Numbered from the stretch's first letter, positions 1 through 6,203 are shown. The stretch is DNA of 6,424 nucleotides from Bacillota bacterium (GCA_023401495.1 JAEXDU010000237.1:1-6424), one strand, 5' to 3'. The notes: generated by a model not told the origin, from the sequence alone. Program-made: numbers and translations.

Positions 1-609
1 GCCGAGTATATCGCGGCCCGCAGAACCGGCGAGCCGGAGGAGGAGCAGGCGTTTTTGGCCTGCGCTCTCGAAGCTGCCGGGCAGATGAATGCCCTTGCGG
101 ACGTAGCGGTACAGAATACCGCCGGTACGCCCGTGCAGCAGCTGTGGGACGCCGCCGCCGTGCGGATGAGCCGCTTTGGCGCAGCCATTCGCAGCGGCGA
201 AGGAATTGACGCCGCCTTAGAGGAAACGCGCCGGGAGCTTTCCGGATTTTCTGATCTGGTTTCCGTCGCTTCCCCCGCGGAGCTTTCAAAGCTGTTCCGC
301 CTGCGCGACGTTCTGATCTGCCAGCAGGTGTATCTCTCCGCCATGCGCGATTATCTCGAGCGGGGCGGCAAAAGCAGGGGAAGCGCCCTGTACACCGATC
401 CGGACGGAGAAAAACCGTATGCCGTTCTGCCGGATACCTTTACCTTCCGGCTCGATAACGGAGCGGGAGGCGGCGTGATTCAGGAGGCCGTTTATCACGA
501 TGGCGCCTGCGAAATCAGCTGGCGGCCCGTACGCCCGATTCCGGAGGACGACGACTTTTTTGAAAACGTCTGGCGTTCCTACCGCGAAAACGGGAACATT
601 GACGAATAA
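1..609 (+). CDS. C-terminal part of a putative FAD-dependent oxidoreductase (fumarate reductase/SdhA-like), 5' truncated by the window
   Basis: The frame is open from base 1 to the TAA at 607-609, so 202 codons of a longer gene are visible and the true start lies outside. A TTG at 55 is in frame but has no ribosome-binding site and should not be taken as the start. The visible part is mostly helical. It carries MSRFG at about codons 56-60, an LRD-VLICQQVYLSAM helix at about 101-113, and SRGSALY at about 125-131. This order (MSR..., LRD helix, S-RG-x-Y) recalls the helical C-terminal domain of fumarate-reductase/succinate-dehydrogenase flavoproteins, where the SRG segment lies near the substrate. 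It ends with an acidic tail, WRPVRPIPEDDDFF, at about 174-187. The FAD-binding Rossmann part is not in the window, so cofactor and reaction are inferred from family resemblance only. The gene converges on the GntR gene and is probably not part of the operon to the right. Confidence 0.6.
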   Translation, partial: AEYIAARRTGEPEEEQAFLACALEAAGQMNALADVAVQNTAGTPVQQLWDAAAVRMSRFGAAIRSGEGIDAALEETRRELSGFSDLVSVASPAELSKLFRLRDVLICQQVYLSAMRDYLERGGKSRGSALYTDPDGEKPYAVLPDTFTFRLDNGAGGGVIQEAVYHDGACEISWRPVRPIPEDDDFFENVWRSYRENGNIDE

Positions 610-666
610 GTAAATTCCGCACCCAGTTTGGAATAAGCCGCAGCCTCGCGCGGCCGGTGCTTTTGT

Positions 667-705
667 GCAGCCCAAAGCGGGCCCACCCTCCCGCTTTGGA
701 ACTGC
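667..705 (+). terminator. Secondary hairpin downstream of the flavoprotein gene, possible weak terminator
   Basis: CCAAAGCGGG at 672-681 pairs perfectly with CCCGCTTTGG at 690-699 around an 8-base loop. After a small internal loop, GCAG at 667-670 also pairs with CTGC at 702-705. The stem is GC-rich and sits about 60 bases after the stop codon, but only GTTTGATT follows. It is therefore a poor intrinsic terminator by itself. It may be an RNA 3'-end structure or a backup to the stronger hairpin at 790-841. Confidence 0.4.
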
Positions 706-789
706 GTTTGATTCATCCCCTTGAATATGACTTTGCCGGGTGTACGCTCCACCGTGCATCCAAATAGGCTTCCTGTGGAAAAGCAAGAG

Positions 790-841
790 AAAAGCCGAAA
801 GCCTCCATGTGTAACGCGCGCATGGAGGCTTTCGGCTTTTT
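790..841. terminator. Bidirectional Rho-independent terminator, 20-bp perfect stem
   Basis: The arms at 790-809 and 821-840 are exact reverse complements over 20 bp (core GCCGAAAGCCTCCATG), with an 11-base loop at 810-820. On the + strand the stem ends in a run of five T (837-841), serving the upstream flavoprotein gene. On the - strand the same stem is followed by TTTTCTCTTGCTTTT, so it can also stop transcripts of the convergent GntR gene, whose stop codon is about 95 bases away. The length and perfection of the stem make this a confident call. Confidence 0.9.
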
Positions 842-933
842 ATACTGATTTTTCACTGGGCAGCAGAAACAAGGTTGCGGTTCCTCCCTCACCGTTGGAG
901 GGGGAGAAACGTCCTTTTACGCCTGTTGCATGG

Positions 934-1677
934 TTATACGGTCATCAAGAAATCTTCTTCCCAAATTTTGCCCTTGAGCTGGTCGGATTCCTCAACCGCG
1001 GTGAACAGCTCCGGGTATTTGCGCTTCATGCGGGTTTCTTCATCCTGCTTATCCACAATGTGAAGGTCAATCAGCGTTCTGATTTTTGAAACGTCCCGTT
1101 CCTGGATCAGCCGCAGGATTTCTTCATGCTGTTCATAGGTTTGCTGACGGATGTCCGACTCCGAGAGGGACAGCAGGCGAATCCGGTAATAATGGCTCGA
1201 CATGTTCAGAACGTTTTCCAGACAGAACGGGTGGTTGGTCGCCTGAAAGAAAACCGTGTGAAAGGCGTCGTCCGTACGCAGAAAATCACGGGCATCCTTG
1301 TTTTCCAGGGCCTTCTTTTGCTGCCGCAGCAGATCCCTTAAAGCCTCAATGTCAGATTCCTGGTAGCTTTCTAAAAACTCCCCCAGAACCCTTTCCTCAA
1401 TGCAGGATCGCATAAAACGTTCGTCTCTCACTCGCTGGATGTCGATTTTAGAAACGATTGTGCCCTTTTGCGGCGTGGTCGTCACCAGTCCGTCCTTTGC
1501 AAGCTGAATCAGAGCGTCCCGGATGGGGGAGCGGCTCACCTTTAAAAAGTCACTCAATTCGTTGATGTTGATGGTCTGGCCGGGTTTCACCTGCAGCCCA
1601 ATGATGCCGCTGCGAAGGTACTGATATACATTTTCTCCCGCTGTCTGCGAGTCCTTGGGTTGCTTCTGATTGGTCAC
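934..1677 (-). CDS. GntR-family transcriptional regulator, FadR/FCD subfamily
   Basis: This 247-residue protein has the usual length for FCD-type GntR regulators. Residues about 15-78 form the winged helix-turn-helix: a VYQYLRSGII helix, a PG turn at 32-33, the recognition segment VSRSPIRDALIQLAKDGLV at 47-65, and a wing ending in KGTIV at 71-75. Residues about 85-210 are a helical ligand-binding FCD domain. Its metal-ligand set appears intact: D136 and H140 (D-x3-H), H184 and H206. Members commonly bind organic acids or sugar acids, often with a divalent metal, and release DNA on binding. The start is GTG at 1675-1677, preceded by AGGAGGGG with good spacing; no upstream in-frame ATG was seen. 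It is transcribed divergently from the dehydrogenase/TRAP operon and is its likely local regulator, probably also of itself. The specific effector is unknown, a hexonate or keto-uronate being likely. Confidence 0.93.
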   Translation of the reverse strand: MTNQKQPKDSQTAGENVYQYLRSGIIGLQVKPGQTININELSDFLKVSRSPIRDALIQLAKDGLVTTTPQKGTIVSKIDIQRVRDERFMRSCIEERVLGEFLESYQESDIEALRDLLRQQKKALENKDARDFLRTDDAFHTVFFQATNHPFCLENVLNMSSHYYRIRLLSLSESDIRQQTYEQHEEILRLIQERDVSKIRTLIDLHIVDKQDEETRMKRKYPELFTAVEESDQLKGKIWEEDFLMTV

Positions 1678-1748
1678 AAATGCCCCTCCTAAAATGAAAG
1701 TGGACGACGGAATAGGAAGAAATACTCTCTAACATATTGATCTAATAT

Positions 1749-1777
1749 ATTGTAGTGCAATACTTGCTGTAATACAA
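1749..1777 (-). promoter_or_regulatory. Candidate sigma-A promoter for the GntR regulator gene
   Basis: Read on the - strand, the -35 box is TTGTAT (+ strand 1772-1777), then a 17-bp spacer, then a -10 box TACAAT (+ strand 1749-1754). The -10 matches the consensus at five of six bases and the spacing is ideal. The -35 keeps only the TTG. Transcription would start near 1742, giving a leader of about 65 bases before the GTG start at 1677. Confidence 0.55.
1751..1777. promoter_or_regulatory. Tandem operator candidates TGTARTRCAA overlapping the regulator promoter
   Basis: Two related 10-mers occur 17 bp apart: TGTAGTGCAA at 1751-1760 and TGTAATACAA at 1768-1777, identical at eight of ten positions. 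The core TGTAATACA (1768-1776) is a perfect odd palindrome. Both cores fit the general GntR-family operator pattern YGTM-N-KRC. One overlaps the -10 and the other the -35 of the predicted regulator promoter, which fits autorepression. Binding by the adjacent regulator is inferred, not shown. Confidence 0.45.
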
Positions 1778-1916
1778 GAGGGGATGAAAAATATTGTGCG
1801 GCTAAGCACTGTATTTATGTTAAAAAAATGACTTTTTGACCAAATTCATAAACGAATGAGTGCCGTTTTGTAGAATATACTCATAGACTGATGCGTTTGA
1901 CTATGCTATATTTAAC

Positions 1917-1944
1917 ATGACAGACAGTTATATTAGGTTAATAT
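1917..1944 (+). promoter_or_regulatory. Weak candidate promoter for the dehydrogenase/TRAP operon
   Basis: ATGACA at 1917-1922 (five of six bases of the -35 consensus) is followed after 16 bp by TAATAT at 1939-1944 (four of six of the -10 consensus). Transcription would start near 1951, about 60 bases before the TTG start codon at 2011. The surrounding DNA is very AT-rich, so other box pairs are possible; this is the best I could find, not a firm call. Confidence 0.25.
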
Positions 1945-1950
1945 ATTAAC
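1937..1950. promoter_or_regulatory. 14-bp perfect palindrome GTTAATATATTAAC, possible operator
   Basis: The arms GTTAATA and TATTAAC are exact reverse complements with no spacer. The site overlaps the -10 region of the candidate rightward promoter and lies about 60 bases upstream of the dehydrogenase start, a suitable place for a repressor. It does not resemble the TGTARTRCAA repeats near the regulator gene, so it may bind a different protein, or be chance in an AT-rich stretch. Confidence 0.35.
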
Positions 1951-2010
1951 GTAATATTTATCATGGTATATATCGATTGGAAATGTGCATTTTGAAGGGT
2001 GGTCACAATC

Positions 2011-3042
2011 TTGAAAGAAGTAGTCATTACCGGGCCCCGGCAGTTTGAAGTACGGGAGGCGCCCGTACCGAAACCCGGCGACGGAGAAGTGTTGATTCAA
2101 ATGAAGGCAGCCGGCGTGTGCGGTTCCGATTTTCATTTGTTTTTAGGAGAAAACCCCAATGCGGTGTATCCCCGCATTCCCGGCCATGAAAATGCCGGCG
2201 TTGTGGTAGAGGTAGGGAAGAACGTAACCTCCGTCCAGTCCGGCGATGCCGTGGTGGTCGATCTGGTGGTTGCCTGCGGACACTGCCCGCAGTGCCTGAG
2301 CGGTCGGCGGAACATCTGCCAGACGGTAAAGGCGCGCGGCGCTGCGATCGACGGCGGGTGGAGAGAATATTTTGCCGTGCCGGAACACGAGGTTTATGTT
2401 CTGCCCAAGGGAATTACATATCGTGAAGCGGCGCTGATCGAGCCCTTTGCCATCGGCGGCCACTGCACCAAGCGGGCCGGAATCCAGGGCGGCGAATCCG
2501 TACTGGTACTGGGCAGCGGAACCATCGGCGCGGTGATTCTGCAGACCTTAAAGCAGAAGGGCTGCCGGGTGATTTGTGCCGATATCAATGAAAGCTCTCT
2601 GGAGCGCGCGAAAGAATACGGTGCCGATTCTGTTGTCAATACAAAGGTACAGAATCTGAAGGAATGCGTACAGGAATTTACAAACGGAGCCGGGGTCGAT
2701 GTAATTTTCGATTCCGCGTGCTATCCGGGTTCGCTTACCGCGGTGCTGGAACAGGGCATTCCCACAAATGGGGCGACCATTGTTCCTCTGGGCTTCTGCA
2801 CAGAGCCGGAAGGAATCACTCAGGCGATGATCAACGCGCGGGAGCTTTCCATCATTGGCACCAGAATGTCCAGCGGTCAGTTTGAGCCCACCATCCAGAA
2901 CTTTGCACAGGGGAAATTCCAGCTCGACGGCATGGTCAGCCATTACATCCCCTTCGATCAGGTGGATCAGGTGTTCCAGAACATGCTGCACCCGGTCAAG
3001 GATATGAAGAAGATGGTCATCGTGTTTGGGGAGCAGGAGTAA
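2011..3042 (+). CDS. Zinc-dependent medium-chain dehydrogenase, likely hexonate 5-dehydrogenase (L-gulonate/L-galactonate type)
   Basis: A 343-residue cytoplasmic enzyme of the zinc alcohol dehydrogenase family. Catalytic zinc ligands are visible as C37 (GVCGSD), H59-E60 (GHE) and E144 (EP). A complete structural zinc lobe is formed by C89, C92, C95 and C103. The Rossmann fold has GSGTIG at 168-173, and D191 ends the second strand (ICADIN), which favours NAD over NADP. I chose TTG at 2011 as the start. A GGTGGTCA ribosome-binding site at 1998-2005 precedes it properly, and the product then begins MKEVV as relatives do. An in-frame GTG at 1999 would have its ribosome-binding site directly against the start codon. 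The subfamily includes RspB/YjjN-like enzymes oxidising L-gulonate or L-galactonate at C5, sorbitol dehydrogenases and threonine dehydrogenases. The TRAP transporter and fructuronate-reductase-like neighbour favour a sugar acid, but substrate identity is inference. Confidence 0.88.
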   Translation: MKEVVITGPRQFEVREAPVPKPGDGEVLIQMKAAGVCGSDFHLFLGENPNAVYPRIPGHENAGVVVEVGKNVTSVQSGDAVVVDLVVACGHCPQCLSGRRNICQTVKARGAAIDGGWREYFAVPEHEVYVLPKGITYREAALIEPFAIGGHCTKRAGIQGGESVLVLGSGTIGAVILQTLKQKGCRVICADINESSLERAKEYGADSVVNTKVQNLKECVQEFTNGAGVDVIFDSACYPGSLTAVLEQGIPTNGATIVPLGFCTEPEGITQAMINARELSIIGTRMSSGQFEPTIQNFAQGKFQLDGMVSHYIPFDQVDQVFQNMLHPVKDMKKMVIVFGEQE

Positions 3043-3061
3043 GCTTTTTTCAGAACAGGAA

Positions 3062-3093
3062 TTTAGCGGCGGGGAAATTTCGGAGCCGCTAAA
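3062..3093 (+). other. Intercistronic stem-loop between dehydrogenase and TRAP binding-protein genes
   Basis: TTTAGCGGC at 3062-3070 pairs perfectly with GCCGCTAAA at 3085-3093 around a 14-base loop. No T-run follows, so it is unlikely to terminate fully. It lies just upstream of the ribosome-binding site of the binding-protein gene, where a hairpin can protect the 5' end of a processed mRNA. Confidence 0.5.
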
Positions 3094-3129
3094 GATAGAA
3101 TGTGAGAAAAAAACAGGAGGAGTTCAAGA

Positions 3130-4203
3130 ATGAAAAAGTTTTTTGAAAATTCGGGAGGAAAACCGACGGTGAAGAGGTTGTTTTCCAGCATCCTGGCGGT
3201 TGCGATGATCGCTTCCGTTGCGACGGCGTGCGGCGGCAGCACCGGAACCACTGCAAGCACAGGCGGCAGCGCCGAGGAAAAAGAGTTCAGCCTGAAAATC
3301 GGCGACAACTGGGGAGTCACACACCCCATGGCGGCGGCTCTTGACGACGTCTTTAAGAAGCAGATCGAAGAAAAATCCGGCGGCAAGATTAAGGTGGATG
3401 TCTACCATGATGGTCTGCTGGGCGACGAAGCCGCTCTCTGGCAGGCTGTCCGCGACGGTTCCGTAGACTTTACGGTTGTCGGTACCCCGATGAATCAGGA
3501 GTTCCCGATGATGCTGATTTCCGACTGGCCGTTCCTGTATCGTGATCTCGACCACGCACAAAAGGTCTGGACGGGTCCGATTGCAGACGAAGTAAGCACA
3601 AAGTTCCATGAAAAATTCCCCGAGGTCGAGCTGCTCGGCTGGGGCCCCAACTCTGCGCGTACCTTTACCTCAAACAAGAAGCTGACGAGCGTTGAGGATT
3701 TTGCGGGTCAAAAATTCCGTATGCCCAACAACCCGATTCACGTCGGCATCACCCAGAATCTTGGAGCTTCCGCGACTGTTATCCCGCTCGGCGAGTTGTT
3801 CACCGCGCTGGAAACCGGCACCGTAGACGGACAGGACAACGGCATGGTGACAGTGCTTGCCCAGAACTTCCAGGAAGTTCAGAAATATCTCTATGAAACC
3901 AACCACATCGTCGCCACCCTTGAGATCGTTGCGAATACGGATAAGCTTGAGGAAATGTCCGAGAATCAGCGCCAGATCATCCGCGACGCGGCCAAAGCCA
4001 CCGCCAATCAGGCGTGGGAAGACTACATAGCCTCTGTTGATAAAGACCGCCAGACGCTGATAGACGCCGGCGTGACCGTAACTGCCTGCTCCGACGAAGA
4101 CCGGGCGAAAATTATCGAGAAAATCCAGCCCACTATTGACAAACTTCTCGCTGAGAATGATTGGGCAAAAGATTTGACCGAAAAAATCAAGGCTGTTCAG
4201 TGA
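3130..4203 (+). CDS. dctP: TRAP transporter substrate-binding lipoprotein, DctP family
   Basis: A 357-residue extracytoplasmic binding protein that captures a carboxylate and hands it to the membrane subunits encoded next. The N-terminus has a basic stretch, a hydrophobic segment at about 18-30 and a lipobox ATAC with C34 as the probable lipidated cysteine. A low-complexity Gly/Ser/Thr linker follows to about residue 47. Family signatures are GWGPNSARTF at 170-179, DFAGQKFRMPN at 190-200 and a LETGTVDGQDN block at 227-237. R197 matches the conserved arginine that forms a salt bridge with the substrate carboxyl group in this family. The ATG at 3130 has AGGAGG nine bases upstream. An in-frame GTG at 3169 also has a GGGAGG before it and would give a more typical short lipoprotein signal, so the start is not fully settled. 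Hairpins flank the gene on both sides. The ligand is unknown, a hexonate or uronate being likely from the neighbours. Confidence 0.95.
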   Translation: MKKFFENSGGKPTVKRLFSSILAVAMIASVATACGGSTGTTASTGGSAEEKEFSLKIGDNWGVTHPMAAALDDVFKKQIEEKSGGKIKVDVYHDGLLGDEAALWQAVRDGSVDFTVVGTPMNQEFPMMLISDWPFLYRDLDHAQKVWTGPIADEVSTKFHEKFPEVELLGWGPNSARTFTSNKKLTSVEDFAGQKFRMPNNPIHVGITQNLGASATVIPLGELFTALETGTVDGQDNGMVTVLAQNFQEVQKYLYETNHIVATLEIVANTDKLEEMSENQRQIIRDAAKATANQAWEDYIASVDKDRQTLIDAGVTVTACSDEDRAKIIEKIQPTIDKLLAENDWAKDLTEKIKAVQ

Positions 4204-4215
4204 TTTAATTTGGGT

Positions 4216-4247
4216 AAGACCGTGCCCTTTCATCGGGGTACGGTCTT
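4216..4247 (+). other. Intercistronic stem-loop after the binding-protein gene
   Basis: AAGACCGT at 4216-4223 pairs with ACGGTCTT at 4240-4247. The stem continues inward through GCCCT/GGGGT with two G-T wobbles, to about 13 bp around a 6-base loop. It begins 12 bases after the binding-protein stop codon and is followed by GTGTATC, not a T-run. It resembles a leaky terminator or a 3' stabiliser that keeps binding protein in excess over the membrane subunits. Confidence 0.6.
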
Positions 4248-4271
4248 GTGTATCAAAGAGGAGGGGGATTT

Positions 4272-4850
4272 ATGTCCGACAGCAGTCATAAGTCGCGAGG
4301 GATCGGGAAGGTCGTAGACAAACTGTTTCAGGTCATAGAGATTGTCATCGCAATCTTTCTGGGTGTCATGATTTTTTTCACCTTTTTAAATGTAATATTG
4401 CGTCAGTTCAATTTGGGCTTTGCGTGGACGGAAGAAGTAGCGCGCATCTGCTTTATTTATTTGGTATATTTGGGCTCGATCATAGCCGCACGCGAAAACC
4501 GCCATCTGATGATCGACACGCTGATCAACAAGATTCCTCCCATGTCTCAGAAAGTTCTGTACGTGGTGATTCAGGGCACGATCATTTGGCTGATGGGAGT
4601 ATTGGCGACGGGCGCGTTTCAAAACGCGTGGAAGAACCGCAACGACTTTTGGGTTGCGACACACTTCCCGGTCTTTATGGTGCATTTTGCCGGCGTCCTG
4701 CTGGGCGTTTCGGTTATCATTATCTCACTGGTAAACCTGTACCGTATGTTCTTCCTGAAAGAATCCGTATTGGAGCTGTTCGGGGATCATGGTGAGGACG
4801 ACGCGCTGTCCAATGACGGAGAATTAGGGGAAGGAGCCGGTCTGCAATGA
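4272..4850 (+). CDS. dctQ: TRAP transporter small membrane subunit, DctQ family
   Basis: A 192-residue membrane protein with four predicted hydrophobic segments, at about 20-42, 57-73, 94-115 and 132-158, the usual topology of the small TRAP subunit. The family motif AWTEEVAR is at 51-58, followed by ARENRHLMID at 73-82. It pairs with the large subunit to form the membrane complex that docks the loaded binding protein. The start is ATG at 4272, with AGGAGG at 4259-4264. An in-frame GTG at 4248 lies against the end of the preceding hairpin and upstream of that ribosome-binding site, so it is rejected. The C-terminal tail, about residues 168-192, is acidic and glycine-rich. The stop codon overlaps the next start as ATGA, showing translational coupling. 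Confidence 0.92.
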   Translation: MSDSSHKSRGIGKVVDKLFQVIEIVIAIFLGVMIFFTFLNVILRQFNLGFAWTEEVARICFIYLVYLGSIIAARENRHLMIDTLINKIPPMSQKVLYVVIQGTIIWLMGVLATGAFQNAWKNRNDFWVATHFPVFMVHFAGVLLGVSVIIISLVNLYRMFFLKESVLELFGDHGEDDALSNDGELGEGAGLQ

Positions 4851-6145
4851 TTATTGCCATCTTTATTATCTCTATGCTCGTAGGGATCGTCATCGGACTG
4901 CCGATCGCCGTGGCGTTGCTGCTGTGCGCTGTGGCGACAGCGCTGTCGCTTGGCGGCGGCGACGCAAATCCGACGATCATCGCACGTACGCTGATGCAGG
5001 GCTCGGATTCCGTTACCATGATGGCGCTGCCGTTCTTCGTGCTGGCGGGCGAAATCATGAATCGCGGCGGATTGACGAAGCGCATCATTGCGTTCTGCAA
5101 TATCTTTATCGGGCGCGTGCGCGGCGGATTGGGATATGTGACGATCCTCGCGTGTCTGATGTTCGCTTCGCTGGTTGGCTCCGCCGTCGCGGCCTGTGCC
5201 GCGCTGGGTGCGATTCTGATCCCCATGATGGCGAACTCCGGCTATAACCGCGAGAAAGCCGCCGCGCTTACTGCAAGCGCGAACCTGGTCGCGCCGATCA
5301 TGCCGCCGTCGGTACCGATGATCGTGTACGGCATTGCGGCGGGCGTATCAATCAAGTCCCTGTTCATGGGCGGCATCGCGCCGGCTATTTACCTTACGAT
5401 CATCGCCAGCGTGGTGTGGTTTTTTGTTTCCCGCAAGAAAGGTGTTGTGCCGGATACGGAAACAGTATCAAAACCGACGCCGAAAGAAGCGGTTAAAATC
5501 ATCCTTGCCGGTATGTGGGCGCTGTTCCTCCCGGTAATTATCCTCGTCGGTTTGCGTTCCGGCTATTTCACCGCGACGGAAGCGGGCGTGATCGCCTGCG
5601 TCTACGCGATCCTGATCGGACTGTTCGTCTACCGCGAGCTGAAAATCAAGGATTTGATGAAAGCGTTCGTCTCGTCGGCGAAGATGTCCGCCGTGGTGAT
5701 GTTCCTTGCGGCGGCCGCCAACTGTGCCGCCTACTTTATGACGATCTCACGCATTCCGCAGATGATGACGTCCGGTCTCGAGGGCCTGGTGGAAAGACCG
5801 ACGCTTCTGATGTTCGTACTGATGTGCATTGTCGTCATTGTAGGTCTTGCCATGGACGTGGTGCCGAGCATTCTGATCCTCACGCCCATCATGCTCCCGC
5901 TGGTGAAGGCCGCGGGGATCGACCCGGTGTATTTCGGAATCGTGTTTGTACTGATGAACGTGCTGGGTTTGACATCTCCTCCTGTCGGACCTGTTTTGAA
6001 TGTGGCGTGCGCTACCGGCAAGGTGAAGATGGATAAAATCATCCTGCCGACCATGCCGTATTTTATAGCGCAGACGATCCTGTGTTTCCTGCTGGCGCTT
6101 GTGCCGGCACTCGTGGAAGTTCCCTTAAGGTGGTTTGGGGGATGA
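4847..6145 (+). CDS. dctM: TRAP transporter large membrane subunit, DctM family
   Basis: A 432-residue, very hydrophobic protein of normal length for DctM, which has about a dozen membrane segments and carries the transport path for ion-coupled (usually sodium) uptake. Visible family landmarks are LPFFVLAGEIMNRGG at 61-75, GRVRGGLGYVTI at 89-100, GSAVAACAALG at 111-121, SANLVAPIMPPS at 144-155, GGIAPA at 175-180, AMDVVPSILILTP at 335-347 and LTSPPVGPVLNVA at 375-387. The residue before GS at 111-112 is V, where many relatives have S (SGS). I note this but draw no functional conclusion. The ATG at 4847 overlaps the stop of the small subunit by four bases, with AAGGAG at 4831-4836. The three subunits together form a complete TRAP system with separate, not fused, membrane subunits. 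Confidence 0.95.
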   Translation: MIIAIFIISMLVGIVIGLPIAVALLLCAVATALSLGGGDANPTIIARTLMQGSDSVTMMALPFFVLAGEIMNRGGLTKRIIAFCNIFIGRVRGGLGYVTILACLMFASLVGSAVAACAALGAILIPMMANSGYNREKAAALTASANLVAPIMPPSVPMIVYGIAAGVSIKSLFMGGIAPAIYLTIIASVVWFFVSRKKGVVPDTETVSKPTPKEAVKIILAGMWALFLPVIILVGLRSGYFTATEAGVIACVYAILIGLFVYRELKIKDLMKAFVSSAKMSAVVMFLAAAANCAAYFMTISRIPQMMTSGLEGLVERPTLLMFVLMCIVVIVGLAMDVVPSILILTPIMLPLVKAAGIDPVYFGIVFVLMNVLGLTSPPVGPVLNVACATGKVKMDKIILPTMPYFIAQTILCFLLALVPALVEVPLRWFGG

Positions 6146-6149
6146 TCCT

Positions 6150-6203
6150 GTGAAAGCAGGGCTGATCGAAAAAACTGGCGCGCTGAAATTCGCAGGCTGT
6201 TAG
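6150..6203 (+). other. 17-codon mini-ORF with strong ribosome-binding site between transporter and reductase genes
   Basis: GTG at 6150 opens a frame ending at TAG 6201-6203, encoding MKAGLIEKTGALKFAGC. Just upstream, GGGGGATGATC at 6137-6147 matches 8 of 11 bases of the ideal AGGAGGTGATC. The peptide resembles the first residues of zinc alcohol dehydrogenases (MKA..I.K.G.L.F). It may be the remnant of a lost dehydrogenase gene, a short leader peptide, or chance. It is kept as a described element, not a confirmed gene. Confidence 0.3.

Larger units (their letters stand above)
610..933. other. Non-coding convergent intergenic region
   Basis: This 324-base gap lies between the stop of the flavoprotein fragment on the + strand and the stop of the GntR gene on the - strand. 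Open frames here have no ribosome-binding site or recognisable protein, and the longer ones run antisense into neighbouring genes. It holds two hairpins: a strong bidirectional terminator at 790-841 and a weaker one at 667-705. The rest (about 610-665 and 842-933) shows nothing I can name. A 5-bp CCCTC/GAGGG pairing at 886-902 lacks a T-run. Confidence 0.7.
1678..2010. promoter_or_regulatory. Divergent AT-rich control region between regulator and operon
   Basis: This stretch of about 330 bases has no credible gene and is far richer in A+T than the flanking coding DNA. It must hold the promoters for the leftward regulator and for the rightward dehydrogenase/TRAP operon. The leftward promoter and two operator-like repeats lie at 1749-1778. 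A 14-bp palindrome and weaker rightward promoter boxes lie at 1917-1950. The stretch at about 1780-1916 shows A- and T-runs and short imperfect repeats, such as ATGAGT/ACTCAT at 1856-1884, but nothing I can assign. I found no convincing riboswitch or catabolite-repression (cre) site. Confidence 0.75.

Noticed and set aside
286..786. Long open frame on the - strand overlapping the flavoprotein fragment
   Set aside because: It is antisense to a well-supported coding frame, crosses the intergenic hairpin at 667-705, has no recognisable protein features and ends inside coding sequence of the other strand.
883..905. Hairpin CCCTC/GAGGG just after the GntR stop
   Set aside because: Short stem with no T-run on either strand; the 790-841 terminator explains transcript ends better.
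721..1089. Open frame on the + strand starting in the convergent gap
   Set aside because: It spans the terminator hairpin and runs antisense into the GntR gene; no ribosome-binding site or family resemblance.
1845..1861. Possible catabolite-repression (cre) site around AAACGAATGAG
   Set aside because: Only the central CG and A-run fit; the flanking TG and CA of the consensus are missing.
1836..1902. TTGACC (1836-1841) and TTGACT (1897-1902) as -35 boxes for the rightward operon
   Set aside because: Good -35 hexamers, but no -10-like sequence lies 16-18 bp downstream of either.
1964..1970. TGGTATA half-site like UxuR/ExuR operators
   Set aside because: The partner half TATACCA is absent, and a 7-base match is expected by chance in this AT-rich stretch.
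4248..4271. GTG 4248 as start of the small TRAP subunit
   Set aside because: It abuts the preceding hairpin and lies upstream of the AGGAGG at 4259-4264, which correctly serves the ATG at 4272.
5515..6036. 173-codon + strand open frame within the large TRAP subunit gene
   Set aside because: It is an Arg/Cys/His-rich alternate frame of a GC-rich gene; the DctM frame has clear family motifs over the same bases.
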